DNA of 64,000 nt, from positions 1,550,001-1,614,000 of the forward strand of contig CBDFHG010000002.1 in assembly GCA_965247385.1 (NCBI GenBank). The letters run 5' to 3'. Below the pieces are notes generated by a model, which worked only from the letters and a program-made list of their open reading frames with translations, ran no database searches and was not told the origin of the DNA. Shown here piece by piece: positions 1-11,758 of this stretch (within the stretch, counting starts at the first letter, position 1; every line of letters starts with the position of its first letter). The DNA is from Thermohalobaculum sp965247385. Its GTDB lineage: Bacteria > Pseudomonadota > Alphaproteobacteria > Rhodobacterales > Rhodobacteraceae. The position numbers and the translations under genes were made by a program.

Positions 1-257
1 TCACGCAGCGCAATACGGCTCATCCTGAGCTTGCGGTAGTAAGCTTTCGGGCGCCCCGAGATCTGGCAGCGGCTATGCAACCGGGTCGGTGACGAATTAC
101 GCGGCAGTTTCGCCAGTTTCAGGCGCGCTTTGAAGCGCTCCTCCATCGAGAGGTTCTCGTCGCTGGCGATCTCTTTCAGTTTTGCGCGCTTTTCCGCGTA
201 CTTCGCCACCAGGCGCTGCCGCTTCTTCTCACGCTCGATCATGCTAACTTTGGCCAT
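1..257 (-). CDS. rpsN: 30S ribosomal protein S14 (3' end cut by window edge)
   Basis: The translation from position 257 begins MAKVSMIEREKKRQRL and continues through RCQISGRPKAYYRKL, the conserved S14 core in its zinc-free form. S14 sits in the head of the small subunit next to S3 and S10. About 85 of roughly 101 residues are present; the C-terminus runs off the left edge. A strong GGGAGGAA ribosome-binding site precedes the ATG, and rplE ends 16 bases upstream. This is the usual L5-S14 order of the spc cluster. Confidence 0.95.
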   Translation of the reverse strand, partial: MAKVSMIEREKKRQRLVAKYAEKRAKLKEIASDENLSMEERFKARLKLAKLPRNSSPTRLHSRCQISGRPKAYYRKLRMSRIALR

Positions 258-273
258 CTCCGGTTCCTCCCGA

Positions 274-834
274 TCAGTTCGTGAAGGGCATGTTGAAATG
301 CTTCAACAGCGCCTTCGCTTCGGCATCGGTGGACGCCGTCGTGCAGATGATGATGTCCATGCCCCGAATTTCGTCGACCTTATCGTAGTCGATCTCCGGG
401 AACACGATGTGCTCCTTGATGCCCATGGCAAAGTTGCCGCGGCCATCCAAGTTCTTGCCCCGGATGCCGCGAAAGTCGCGGACGCGCGGCAGGGCGATCA
501 TGATCAGCCGGTCCAGGAAATCATACATGCGCGCGCCGCGCAGGGTCACCTTGACCCCGATCGGCATGCCGTCGCGCAGCTTGAAGGTAGCGATCGACTT
601 CCTGGCCTTGTTGATGGCCGGCTTCTGGCCGGCAATCATCATCAGGTCGTCATGGGCCGCCTTGACCTTCTTGGTGTCGGACACCGCTTCACCGACCCCC
701 ATATTCAGCACGATCTTGTCGAGCTTGGGGATCTGCATGTCGTTCCTGTAACCGAATTCTTCCTTGAGCGCGGGACAGATGTCGGTTTCATAAAGCGTCT
801 TCAGACGCGGGATATAGGTCGAGCCGTCAGCCAT
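274..834 (-). CDS. rplE: 50S ribosomal protein L5
   Basis: 186 aa, beginning MADGSTYIPRLKTLYE. L5 binds 5S rRNA and contacts P-site tRNA in the central protuberance. Family landmarks visible are KLDKIVLNMGVGEA, the GQKPAINKARKSIATFKLR stretch and the C-terminal FNMPF. A longer in-frame extension exists upstream to 933, but it reads through rplX in another frame; the ATG at 834 matches the family N-terminus. The first 8 bases overlap the end of rplX, indicating translational coupling. Confidence 0.97.
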   Translation of the reverse strand: MADGSTYIPRLKTLYETDICPALKEEFGYRNDMQIPKLDKIVLNMGVGEAVSDTKKVKAAHDDLMMIAGQKPAINKARKSIATFKLRDGMPIGVKVTLRGARMYDFLDRLIMIALPRVRDFRGIRGKNLDGRGNFAMGIKEHIVFPEIDYDKVDEIRGMDIIICTTASTDAEAKALLKHFNMPFTN

Positions 835-1144
835 CGATGACCTCCCCCGATTTCTTGGCAAAACGCACTTTCTTGCCGTCTTCCAGGAACTTGAACCCGA
901 CCCGGGTCGGGCCGCCATCCTTGGGATCGACAAGCGCGATGTTGGAAAGTCCGATCGGTATCTCCTTCAAGAGCCGTCCGCCCTGATCGTTCTGGGTCGG
1001 GCGGGTATGCCGGATCACCATGTTGACACCGGAAACGAGGGCACGGCCGGCGGTCGGTATCACCCGGGTGATCTCGCCCTCCTTGCCCTTGTCGCGGCCA
1101 GCGAGCACGATCACGCGATCGCCCTTCTTCAGCTTTGCAGCCAT
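827..1144 (-). CDS. rplX: 50S ribosomal protein L24
   Basis: 105 aa from the ATG at 1144: MAAKLKKGDRVIVLAGRDKG, containing the KOW motif (KKGDRVIVLAGRDKGKEG). L24 is an assembly-initiating protein bound near the 5' end of 23S rRNA. The start overlaps the rplN stop as TGATG, so an upstream GTG at 1147 is not needed. The 3' end overlaps rplE by 8 bases. Confidence 0.96.
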   Translation of the reverse strand: MAAKLKKGDRVIVLAGRDKGKEGEITRVIPTAGRALVSGVNMVIRHTRPTQNDQGGRLLKEIPIGLSNIALVDPKDGGPTRVGFKFLEDGKKVRFAKKSGEVIDG

Positions 1145-1512
1145 CACAGCACCTCCGGGGCGAGCGAGATGATCTTCATGAAATTCTTTGCCCGCAACTC
1201 GCGGACCACCGGGCCGAAGATACGGGTGCCGAGCGGCTCGTTGTTGGTGCCGATGATCACGGCGGCATTGCGATCGAAGCGGATCGAGGTTCCGTCCTCG
1301 CGGCGCACTTCCTTGGCGGTGCGCACGACGACCGCTTTACGCACGTCGCCCTTCTTCACGCGGCCGCGCGGGATCGCTTCCTTTACCGAGACGACAATGA
1401 TGTCACCAACATGCGCATATCTGCGCTTGGCGCCACCGAGCACCTTGATGCACTGGACCCGTCGCGCGCCCGAATTATCGGCAACGTCCAGATTGGTCTG
1501 CATCTGTATCAT
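1144..1512 (-). CDS. rplN: 50S ribosomal protein L14
   Basis: 122 aa, the exact family length, beginning MIQMQTNLDVADNSGARRVQ. Conserved blocks VLGG.KRRYA, GDIIVVSVKEAIP and VVVRT are present. L14 lies at the subunit interface and contacts L19 and h14 of 16S rRNA. It is separated from rpsQ by 89 bases that hold no other gene. Confidence 0.97.
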   Translation of the reverse strand: MIQMQTNLDVADNSGARRVQCIKVLGGAKRRYAHVGDIIVVSVKEAIPRGRVKKGDVRKAVVVRTAKEVRREDGTSIRFDRNAAVIIGTNNEPLGTRIFGPVVRELRAKNFMKIISLAPEVL

Positions 1513-1601
1513 GGCAGTTTCTCCCGACCTTGGCCCATCACGTCCCCAACAGTTTCCGGGGGATCGGGCCTGGTTTCGATAAAACCGGGGGTCGTGTCAG
1601 G

Positions 1602-1838
1602 TCACTCGGCCTGGGTCACGACCTCCCAGCGTTTGGTTTTCGAGCGCGGCGCGCATTCCTGAATGCGCACCAGGTCTCCGGTCTTGAATGCGTTGTGCTC
1701 GTCATGAGCGCGATACTTCTTCGTGCTCCGCACCGTCTTCTTCATCGCCGGATGGGTGAAGCGGCGCTCGACCTGGACCGTGATGGTCTGGTCGTTCTTG
1801 TCGCTAACGACGGTGCCCGCAAGGATTCGCTTCGGCAT
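1602..1838 (-). CDS. rpsQ: 30S ribosomal protein S17
   Basis: 78 aa, MPKRILAGTVVSDKNDQTIT. An OB-fold primary 16S-binding protein. The SDKNDQTITVQVERRFTHP and DLVRIQECAP segments are diagnostic. It follows rpmC after 11 bases in the standard L16-L29-S17 order. Confidence 0.96.
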   Translation of the reverse strand: MPKRILAGTVVSDKNDQTITVQVERRFTHPAMKKTVRSTKKYRAHDEHNAFKTGDLVRIQECAPRSKTKRWEVVTQAE

Positions 1839-1849
1839 GTCTTCTCACC

Positions 1850-2056
1850 TCACTCGGACGAAGCGGCCGCTTGGGCCTTCTCGTTCAGAATTGTCTTCAC
1901 CCGCGCCGCGTCACGGCGCACCACGCGCTTGCGCGCTGTATTCTCAAGCTCGCCGGTGGCGGCCTGGAAACGGAGGTTATACGCCTCCCGCTTCAGGCCC
2001 TCGAGCTCCTCGCGGAGCTGATCCGGTGTCTTGTCGCGAAGCTCTGCAGCATTCAT
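1850..2056 (-). CDS. rpmC: 50S ribosomal protein L29
   Basis: 68 aa, MNAAELRDKTPDQLREELEG. The two-helix family is recognisable from the leading LRDKTPDQL and the RFQAATGELENTARKR signature. L29 lies next to the exit tunnel near L23. There is a 101-base gap to rplP that carries no gene. Confidence 0.95.
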   Translation of the reverse strand: MNAAELRDKTPDQLREELEGLKREAYNLRFQAATGELENTARKRVVRRDAARVKTILNEKAQAAASSE

Positions 2057-2157
2057 GCGACATTCCTTCCTTGACAGATATGCCGCCGGGCGTTCCCGAC
2101 CACATCATTCATCAAAAACCGCAGGCCCTGCAGCCTTTCGGGCGCAGGCCCCTGTTA

Positions 2158-2571
2158 TTACCAGTCCTCGCGGACGATGATCCGGCACTTGACCGACATT
2201 TTCATGGCGGCGAGGCGGAGCGCCTCCCTTGCCACAAGTTCGGACACGCCGTCAATCTCAAACATCACCCGGCCGGGCTTGACCTTGGCCGCCCAATACT
2301 CCGGCGACCCCTTGCCCTTGCCCATGCGGACTTCGATCGGCTTCTGGCTGACCGGAACATCCGGGAAGATGCGAATCCACACCCGCCCCTGACGCTTCAT
2401 GTGACGGGTCATGGCACGCCGGGCCGCCTCGATCTGGCGGGCGTTGATCCGGTCGGGCTCAAGCGCCTTGAGGCCATAGGTTCCGAAGTTCAGATCCGAG
2501 CCGCCCTTGGCATTGCCATGGATGCGGCCCTTGTGCTGCTTGCGGAATTTCGTTCGCTTTGGCGAAAGCAT
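2158..2571 (-). CDS. rplP: 50S ribosomal protein L16
   Basis: 137 aa, the usual bacterial length. It begins MLSPKRTKFRKQHKGRIHG and keeps the MGKGKGSPEYWAAKVKPG loop that approaches the peptidyl-transferase region. Start ATG at 2571, 22 bases after the rpsC stop. Confidence 0.97.
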   Translation of the reverse strand: MLSPKRTKFRKQHKGRIHGNAKGGSDLNFGTYGLKALEPDRINARQIEAARRAMTRHMKRQGRVWIRIFPDVPVSQKPIEVRMGKGKGSPEYWAAKVKPGRVMFEIDGVSELVAREALRLAAMKMSVKCRIIVREDW

Positions 2572-2593
2572 TGTTCTATCTCCTCAAGCGGTC

Positions 2594-3292
2594 TCAGCGG
2601 CGCGAGCGCCCAGCGCCGCCTTCCTGAATTTCCTGCTGACGACGATCACGGGCCGCCGGATCATGCTCCATGACCTCGCCCTTGAAGATCCACACCTTGA
2701 TGCCGATGATCCCGTAGGCTGTCTTGGCCTCGCAATGGGCGTAGTCGATGTCGGCACGCAGCGTGTGCAACGGAACCCGTCCCTCGCGATACCACTCGGT
2801 GCGGGCAATCTCGGCCCCGCCCAGGCGGCCGGCGGCGTTGATCCGGACACCCTGCGCACCCATGCGCATGGTGTTCTGGACCGAGCGCTTCATGGCGCGG
2901 CGGAATGACACACGGCGCTCGAGTTGCTGGGCGATGTTCTCGGCCACCAACTGGGCGTCGAGTTCGGGGCGGCGAATCTCAACGATGTTGAGATGCAGCT
3001 CCGAGTCGGTCATCTCGGCCAATTTGAGGCGCAGCTTCTCGATATCGGCGCCCTTCTTGCCGATGATCACACCCGGACGCGCGGTGTGGATCGTCACCCG
3101 GCATTTCTTGTGCGGACGCTCGATCACCACGCGGCTGACGCCGGCCTGGGCGCATTCTTTCCTAATGTATGCGCGGATCTCCAGATCCTCATGCAGAAGG
3201 TCACCATATTCCTTGGTGTCCGCGTACCAGCGGCTGTCCCAGGTCCGGTTGATGCCGACGCGCAGGCCGATCGGATTGACTTTATGTCCCAT
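2594..3292 (-). CDS. rpsC: 30S ribosomal protein S3
   Basis: 232 aa beginning MGHKVNPIGLRVGINRTWDS. The N-terminal KH domain has the GxxG loop in RPGVIIGKKGADIEKL, and the C-terminal S3 domain contains GAQGVRINAAGRLGGAEIAR. S3 forms part of the mRNA entry channel and its helicase activity. The start overlaps the rplV stop as TAATG. Confidence 0.97.
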   Translation of the reverse strand: MGHKVNPIGLRVGINRTWDSRWYADTKEYGDLLHEDLEIRAYIRKECAQAGVSRVVIERPHKKCRVTIHTARPGVIIGKKGADIEKLRLKLAEMTDSELHLNIVEIRRPELDAQLVAENIAQQLERRVSFRRAMKRSVQNTMRMGAQGVRINAAGRLGGAEIARTEWYREGRVPLHTLRADIDYAHCEAKTAYGIIGIKVWIFKGEVMEHDPAARDRRQQEIQEGGAGRSRR

Positions 3293-3672
3293 TAGGCCTG
3301 TTCCTCTACCTGGCGAACCTTGATCGTCAACTGGCTGAAGGGCTTCAGGATCCGCCCATAGCGACCGCGGGCACGAGGCCGGCCCCGCTTCAACACCATG
3401 TTCTTGCCGACCCAGGCCTCGACGACGATCAGTTCGTCGATGTCCAGCCCGTGGTTGTTCTCTGCATTCGCCACTGCCGACTGCAGGGTTTTCTTCACGT
3501 CCTCGGCGATGCGCTTCTTCGAGAAGGTCAGCATCGAGAGGGCACTGTCGACCGTCTTGCCACGGATCATCTCCGCCACCAGATTGAGCTTCTGGGGGCT
3601 GACGCGCAGCATTCGGTTCACGGCCATCGCCTCGTTGTCGGCGCAGCGGCGGGGATTGTTATCCTTAGCCAT
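3292..3672 (-). CDS. rplV: 50S ribosomal protein L22
   Basis: 126 aa. L22 lines the exit tunnel. Family blocks are LRVSPQKLNLVAEMIRGK, ENNHGLDIDEL and the C-terminal KRGRPRARGRYGRI beta-hairpin. The start lies 4 bases from the rpsS stop. Confidence 0.96.
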   Translation of the reverse strand: MAKDNNPRRCADNEAMAVNRMLRVSPQKLNLVAEMIRGKTVDSALSMLTFSKKRIAEDVKKTLQSAVANAENNHGLDIDELIVVEAWVGKNMVLKRGRPRARGRYGRILKPFSQLTIKVRQVEEQA

Positions 3673-3676
3673 CGGT

Positions 3677-3955
3677 TTATCTCCGCTTCGCTTTTTTGTC
3701 GGCTGCGTGGCTGTAATAGGTCCGGGTCGGCGAGAACTCGCCGAATTTGTGGCCGATCATGTCCTCGCTGACACTCACCGGTATGTGCTTCCTGCCGTTG
3801 TAGACCCCGAAGGTGAGGCCGACGAACTGCGGCAGGATGGTCGAACGCCGTGACCAGATCTTGATCACCTCGTTGCGGCCCGATTCGCGCGACTTGGCTG
3901 CTTTTTTCAGCACATAGGAGTCGACGAACGGACCCTTCCAGACGGAACGCGCCAT
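3677..3955 (-). CDS. rpsS: 30S ribosomal protein S19
   Basis: 92 aa, MARSVWKGPFVDSYVLKKA. The sequence matches the S19 family through GHKFGEFSPTRTYYSHA. S19 works in the head of the small subunit with S13. It follows rplB by 12 bases. Confidence 0.97.
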   Translation of the reverse strand: MARSVWKGPFVDSYVLKKAAKSRESGRNEVIKIWSRRSTILPQFVGLTFGVYNGRKHIPVSVSEDMIGHKFGEFSPTRTYYSHAADKKAKRR

Positions 3956-3967
3956 GTGTCGTTCTCC

Positions 3968-4804
3968 CTACTTGCCCTTGCGCGCGTGACGCGAGCGCAG
4001 GATGTATTTGTCGGTCTGCTTGTTCGAGCGGGTGCGGTGGCCCTTGGTGGGCTTGCCCCAGGGGGTCACCGGATGGCGGCCGCCCGAGGTACGGCCCTCG
4101 CCGCCGCCATGGGGATGGTCGATCGGGTTCATCGCGACACCACGCACTGCCGGGCGCTTACCCATGTGTCGGCTCCGACCCGCTTTACCGAAGTTCTGGT
4201 TCGAGTTGTCCGGGTTCGACACCGCACCAATGGTCGCCATGCATTCCTGGCGCACAATGCGCATCTCGCCCGATGCGAGGCGAAGCTGGGCGTATCCGCC
4301 GTCACGGCCGACAAACTGGGCATATGCCCCCGCCGCACGTGCGATCTGACCGCCCTTGCCGGGCTTCATCTCGATGTTGTGGATGATGGTGCCGATCGGC
4401 ATCCCGGAAAAGGGCATCGCGTTGCCGGGCTTGACGTCGACCTTCTGGCCCGAGACCACCTGATCTCCGACGCCCAGGCGCTGCGGCGCCAGGATATAGG
4501 CCTGCTCACCGTCCTCATAACGCACCAGCGCGATGAAAGCGGTCCGGTTGGGGTCGTATTCGATTCGCTCGACCGTCGCCGGCACGTCGAATTTGCGCCG
4601 CTTGAAGTCCACGATGCGATAGAGCCGCTTGGCCCCGCCGCCGCGCCGCCGCGCGGTGATCCGTCCGGTATTGTTCCGTCCGCCCTTCTTGGCCAAACCC
4701 TCGGTGAGGGTCTTGACCGGGCGGCCTTTCCACAGATCCGAACGGTCGATCAGAACCAGCCCACGCTGGCCCGGCGTCGTCGGTTTGTAGGTTTTCAACG
4801 CCAT
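3968..4804 (-). CDS. rplB: 50S ribosomal protein L2
   Basis: 278 aa. L2 is required for subunit association and peptidyl transfer. MALKTYKPTTPGQRGLV opens it, and the C-terminal NPIDHPHGGGEGR carries the histidine close to the catalytic centre. Normal length, intact. Confidence 0.98.
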   Translation of the reverse strand: MALKTYKPTTPGQRGLVLIDRSDLWKGRPVKTLTEGLAKKGGRNNTGRITARRRGGGAKRLYRIVDFKRRKFDVPATVERIEYDPNRTAFIALVRYEDGEQAYILAPQRLGVGDQVVSGQKVDVKPGNAMPFSGMPIGTIIHNIEMKPGKGGQIARAAGAYAQFVGRDGGYAQLRLASGEMRIVRQECMATIGAVSNPDNSNQNFGKAGRSRHMGKRPAVRGVAMNPIDHPHGGGEGRTSGGRHPVTPWGKPTKGHRTRSNKQTDKYILRSRHARKGK

Positions 4805-4828
4805 CTTGCTGTCTTCCGTCTCTGTTGC

Positions 4829-5125
4829 TTAGAGCTTTGCCAACACGTCGACCATGTTACCCTCTTCGAGGGTCACATAAGCTTTCTTCACGTCATTCCG
4901 GCGACCGGGACGACCCCGGAACCGCTTTGCCTTGCCCTTGGTCAGGACGGTGTTGACCGCCTTGACCTTGACCCCGTAGATCGCCTCGATCGCCTCTTTG
5001 ATCAGGGGCTTCGTCGCGCTCTTGTCGACCTCGAAGACGATCGCATTCGCCTCGGAGGCGCGGGTCGACTTCTCGGTCACGACCGGACACCGGATCACGT
5101 CGTAGAGTTCTGCCTTGGTGGTCAT
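4829..5125 (-). CDS. rplW: 50S ribosomal protein L23
   Basis: 98 aa. L23 is the tunnel-exit docking site for trigger factor and SRP. VIRCPVVTEKSTRASEANA and the RGRPGRRNDVKKAYVTL end are characteristic. The ATG overlaps the rplD stop by 4 bases (ATGA). Confidence 0.96.
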   Translation of the reverse strand: MTTKAELYDVIRCPVVTEKSTRASEANAIVFEVDKSATKPLIKEAIEAIYGVKVKAVNTVLTKGKAKRFRGRPGRRNDVKKAYVTLEEGNMVDVLAKL

Positions 5126-5742
5126 TTCAGTCGTGCCTCCAGCGCTTCGACACCGGACTTGGTCACAACCAGCAGGTCGCGCCGCAGGATGTCGTAGACA
5201 TTCGCACCCTGGCTCGGCATCACGTCGATCCCATCGAGGTTACGAGCGGCGCGGGCGAAGTTCTCATCCACCGCTGCGCCGTCGATCACCAACGCCTTGA
5301 CCCAGCCCAGCTTGCTGACCTTCTCGGCCAGCGCCTTGGTCTTGGGCTCGCCCAGCTTGGCCTCGTCGAGGACGATCAACTCGCCCGCCCTGGCCTTCGC
5401 GCTCAGCGCCAGTTTCAGGCCCAGCTTGCGCACGGCCTTGGTCAACTCATGGCCGTGGCTGCGCACGACCGGGCCCTTCGCGGTGCCGCCATGGCGCATC
5501 AGGGTGACCCCGCGCGAGCCATGCCGTGCACCACCGGTGCCCTTCTGGCGATAGATTTTCTTGGTCGAATAGCTGGTCTCGCCGCGGCTGAGGGTCTTGT
5601 GAGTGCCCGCCTGCCGTTTGGCAAGCTGCCAGCGCACCACCCGGTGCAGGATATCGCCCCTCGGCTCGAGGCCGAAGACATCGTCCGAAAGCTCGACCGA
5701 ACCCGACGCTTTCGATTCCAGGTTTATTGCCTCGATCTTCAT
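5122..5742 (-). CDS. rplD: 50S ribosomal protein L4
   Basis: 206 aa. The extended loop KIYRQKGTGGARHGSRG that reaches the exit tunnel is intact. In some bacteria L4 also represses its own S10 operon; no such leader could be identified here. It overlaps rplC by 4 bases (ATGA) and rplW by 4 bases. Confidence 0.97.
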   Translation of the reverse strand: MKIEAINLESKASGSVELSDDVFGLEPRGDILHRVVRWQLAKRQAGTHKTLSRGETSYSTKKIYRQKGTGGARHGSRGVTLMRHGGTAKGPVVRSHGHELTKAVRKLGLKLALSAKARAGELIVLDEAKLGEPKTKALAEKVSKLGWVKALVIDGAAVDENFARAARNLDGIDVMPSQGANVYDILRRDLLVVTKSGVEALEARLK

Positions 5743-6476
5743 TCCTCACCTCCCTCGGCGGGTGCCTCGGCAGGTGCTTCGACAGAGGCCTCGGCTGCTT
5801 CAACGGCGCGAATCGCAGCCGGGGTTGGCAGACCGTCGGGCGCCCGGCGCTTCACTGCGTCACGCACCGTGACCCAGCCGCCCTTCGAGCCCGGAACCGC
5901 GCCCTTGATCATGATCAGGCCACGGTCGACGTCGGTTCTGACCACTTCCAGGTTCTGCACGGTGACGCGCGCGGCGCCCATGTGGCCGGCCATCTTCTTG
6001 CCCTTGAACACCTTGCCCGGATCCTGACACTGGCCGGTGGAGCCGTGCGAGCGGTGGCTGATCGACACGCCGTGCGAGGCGCGAAGCCCCTTGAAGTTGT
6101 GCCGCTTCATCGCACCGGCAAAGCCCTTGCCGATCGAGGTGCCCGCCACGTCCACATACTGGCCACTGACGAAGTGGTCCGCCGTGATCTCGGCGCCGAC
6201 ATCGATCATGTTTTCGGGGGCAACCCGGAACTCGACCAGTTTACGCTTCGGCGCGACATTCGCACGGGCGAAATGGCCGCGCATCGGCTGCGTGGTGTTC
6301 TTTGCCTTGGCGTTTCCCGCGCCAAGCTGAACGGCGGTGTAGCCGTCAGTTTCGGCCAGTCGCTGGGAAACGACCTGCAGGCTCTCCATCTGCAGAACGG
6401 TGACAGGGATCTGCCGTCCGTCCTCCATGAAGAGCCGGGTCATCCCGAGCTTCTTGGCTATGATACCAGAGCGCAT
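5739..6476 (-). CDS. rplC: 50S ribosomal protein L3
   Basis: 245 aa from the ATG at 6476 (MRSGIIAKKLGMTRLFMED); the GTG one codon upstream is less likely. The core GHMGAARVTVQNLEVVRTDV and the GSTGQCQDPGKVFKGKKMAG loop are present. The protein is longer than the E. coli form because of an Ala/Glu-rich tail (VEAPAEAPAEGGEE), common in alphaproteobacteria. It starts 10 bases from the rpsJ stop. Confidence 0.96.
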   Translation of the reverse strand: MRSGIIAKKLGMTRLFMEDGRQIPVTVLQMESLQVVSQRLAETDGYTAVQLGAGNAKAKNTTQPMRGHFARANVAPKRKLVEFRVAPENMIDVGAEITADHFVSGQYVDVAGTSIGKGFAGAMKRHNFKGLRASHGVSISHRSHGSTGQCQDPGKVFKGKKMAGHMGAARVTVQNLEVVRTDVDRGLIMIKGAVPGSKGGWVTVRDAVKRRAPDGLPTPAAIRAVEAAEASVEAPAEAPAEGGEE

Positions 6477-6486
6477 CACGCCCTCC

Positions 6487-6795
6487 TCAGAGCTTGATTT
6501 CGACGTCGACGCCGGCGGCCAGGTCGAGCTTCATCAGCGCGTCCACGGTCTGTGGCGTCGGATCGATGATGTCCAGGAGACGCTTGTGCGTCCGAATCTC
6601 GAACTGCTCACGGCTCTTCTTGTCGATGTGCGGACCCCGCAGTACCGTGAACTTCTCGATCTTGTTGGGCAGCGGGATCGGGCCGCGCACCTGCGCGCCG
6701 GTCCGCTTCGCCGTATTCACGATCTCCGTCGTGCTGGCATCCAGCACGCGGTGATCGAAGGCTTTAAGCCGAATTCGAATGTTTTGACCGTGCAT
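6487..6795 (-). CDS. rpsJ: 30S ribosomal protein S10
   Basis: 102 aa, MHGQNIRIRLKAFDHRVLD. S10 is an assembly and head-domain protein that also doubles as NusE in antitermination. GPIPLPNKIEKFTVLRGPH and the DxxSREQFE block are diagnostic. It follows tuf by 71 bases. Confidence 0.97.
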   Translation of the reverse strand: MHGQNIRIRLKAFDHRVLDASTTEIVNTAKRTGAQVRGPIPLPNKIEKFTVLRGPHIDKKSREQFEIRTHKRLLDIIDPTPQTVDALMKLDLAAGVDVEIKL

Positions 6796-6866
6796 CTCTC
6801 GCCTCTCAGGCTCGCAGGTTCTTCATTGGATGGCCCGGTCAGTCCCGGGCCATCAAGATATTGCCG

Positions 6867-8042
<1,176 letters not shown>

Positions 8043-8108
8043 GGTGGCCTCCTTATGATCTTGCCGACCGCGCTCGCCCGGCGGCCTCGTTCCATTGTGT
8101 TCCGCGGG

Positions 8109-10250
<2,142 letters not shown>

Positions 10251-10280
10251 CGTGGTATCCTCGGAGTCAGGTGTTCTGCG

Positions 10281-10751
10281 TTACCATCGGTAATGGCTAA
10301 AGGCTTTGTTTGCCTCCGCCATCTTGTGGGTGTCCTCGCGCTTCTTCACTGCGGTGCCACGGCTGTTGACCGCGTCCATCAGCTCGCCTGCGAGGCGCTC
10401 CTCCATGGTGTTCTCGTTGCGGGCGCGAGCGGCCTTGATCAGCCAGCGGATCGCCAGCGCCTCACGGCGCTCGAGGCGAACCTCGACCGGCACCTGGTAG
10501 GTGGCGCCACCAACCCGGCGCGAGCGAACCTCGACCGAGGGCTTCACGTTTTCGAGCGCCTCGTGGAACACCTCGACCGGTTCGCGCTTCAGCTTGCCCT
10601 CGACGCGCCCGAGCGCGCCGTAGACGATGCCCTCGGCAACCGACTTCTTGCCAGCATGCATCAGGTTGTTCATGAACTTGGTAACAACGAGGTCGCCGAA
10701 CTTCGCGTCCGGCAGAATCTCGCGTTTTTCGGCGCGATGACGTCGCGACAT
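10281..10751 (-). CDS. rpsG: 30S ribosomal protein S7
   Basis: 156 aa, MSRRHRAEKREILPDAKFGD. S7 initiates head assembly. The RVGGATYQVPVEV block and the C-terminal KMAEANKAFSHYRW agree with the family. It follows rpsL by 12 bases. Confidence 0.97.
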   Translation of the reverse strand: MSRRHRAEKREILPDAKFGDLVVTKFMNNLMHAGKKSVAEGIVYGALGRVEGKLKREPVEVFHEALENVKPSVEVRSRRVGGATYQVPVEVRLERREALAIRWLIKAARARNENTMEERLAGELMDAVNSRGTAVKKREDTHKMAEANKAFSHYRW

Positions 10752-10763
10752 ACCCGTATCTCC

Positions 10764-11135
10764 TTACTTCGGCCGCTTGGCGCCGTATTTCGACCGGCGC
10801 TGCCTGCGATCCTTGACGCCCTGGGTGTCGAGCACACCGCGCAGGATGTGGTAACGCACGCCGGGAAGATCCTTGACGCGGCCGCCGCGGATCAGCACCA
10901 CCGAGTGCTCCTGCAGGTTATGCCCCTCGCCAGGGATATAGCTGATCACCTCGTAGCCGTTGGTCAGGCGGACCTTCGCGACCTTGCGAAGCGCCGAATT
11001 CGGCTTCTTCGGCGTCGTCGTGTAGACGCGCGTACAAACGCCGCGCTTCTGGGGGCACGCCTCCAGATGCACGGCCTTGCTTCTTTTGACTTTCGGCTGC
11101 CGGGGCTTCCGGACCAGCTGCTGAATTGTCGGCAT
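10764..11135 (-). CDS. rpsL: 30S ribosomal protein S12
   Basis: 123 aa decoding-centre protein. MPTIQQLVRKPRQPK opens it, and KKPNSALRKVAKVRLTNG and IPGEGHNLQEHSVV carry the loops near the A site; the lysine of the KPNS motif, a streptomycin-resistance position in other bacteria, is the wild-type residue. It is the first gene of the str-S10 run here: the next 400 bases upstream have no gene and then the transposon begins. Confidence 0.98.
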   Translation of the reverse strand: MPTIQQLVRKPRQPKVKRSKAVHLEACPQKRGVCTRVYTTTPKKPNSALRKVAKVRLTNGYEVISYIPGEGHNLQEHSVVLIRGGRVKDLPGVRYHILRGVLDTQGVKDRRQRRSKYGAKRPK

Positions 11136-11363
11136 ATGTGCCTACCCTTGTCTCGTCTCGTGTCTCGTCATCGCCACTTCCACGCGGCTGACGCTTCCAA
11201 CTGCGGCCTGCACGGCCGAACGGAAACGCAAAACACCGCACGTCGGCGCAGCTTGCGCCGCCTGCGGCAGAAAACCAGAGGACCGGGCCGAAGCCGGATC
11301 ATGCGTGCCGTGTGTCAGGCAATCTTGTTGCTCGCAGCCAGCATACCGGCGCGAAGTGGGCGG

Positions 11364-11392
11364 AAACTACTCATCTGCCCCGCCGGGGTCAA
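11364..11392 (-). promoter_or_regulatory. Candidate sigma-70 promoter for rpsL operon
   Basis: On the minus strand TTGACC (11387-11392) and TAGTTT (11364-11369) are separated by 17 bases, about 230 bases upstream of rpsL. The AT-rich tract just upstream (11400-11420) could serve as an UP-like element. The 11136-11540 stretch otherwise holds no convincing gene. If real, this promoter would let the str operon run independently of rpoBC despite the 8.6 kb insertion. This is a pattern match only. Confidence 0.4.
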
Positions 11393-11532
11393 GGTGGAAA
11401 GTAAGACTTTTTTCAAGAAATGACAGCAAGTCGCAGGCCTGTCTCACAAGTCCATCGCTAACCGCGCCAGGGAAACCGTCGGAACCATGCACTGCTCGCA
11501 CTTGATCCATGCATCCAGCCCAAGACCAACCC

Positions 11533-11540
11533 ATTTAATG
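11533..11540. repeat. Left copy of 8-bp target-site duplication (ATTTAATG)
   Basis: ATTTAATG directly precedes the left terminus of the composite block. The identical octamer directly follows the right terminus at 20180-20187. Confidence 0.85.
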
Positions 11541-11570
11541 GGGAATTATATGCCAAAGTGCCATTGCCCG

Positions 11571-11723
11571 TTAATCTTCATCCTTGACAATGACTTGGCG
11601 AAACAAGGCTTTGACGGCTTCATCTTGCGAAGCCTTATAGCCAACCGTTTCTTCCTTCTCGGCCTTTGTCGGCTGATAGCTGTGAGGTTTCATCACGACA
11701 GTTGGTTTGTCTTTGGAAGTCAT
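11571..11723 (-). CDS. Small conserved YQPTK protein, copy 1
   Basis: 50 aa: starts MTSKDKPTVVMKPH, contains SYQPTKAEKEETVGYKAS, ends in VKDED. A clear GGAGTAGCA-type ribosome-binding site precedes the ATG. I do not recognise the family. It is acidic and Lys/Glu-rich with no membrane segment. A near-identical copy lies in unit 2 (18528-18680), and diverged relatives lie in IS1595 element 3 (35513-35680) and beside a fourth IS1595 remnant (58351-58467). Conservation of the motif across diverged copies argues that it is translated. Confidence 0.6.
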   Translation of the reverse strand: MTSKDKPTVVMKPHSYQPTKAEKEETVGYKASQDEAVKALFRQVIVKDED

Positions 11724-11758
11724 TGCTACTCCTTTCACGGCAGTACACCGATTAAAGC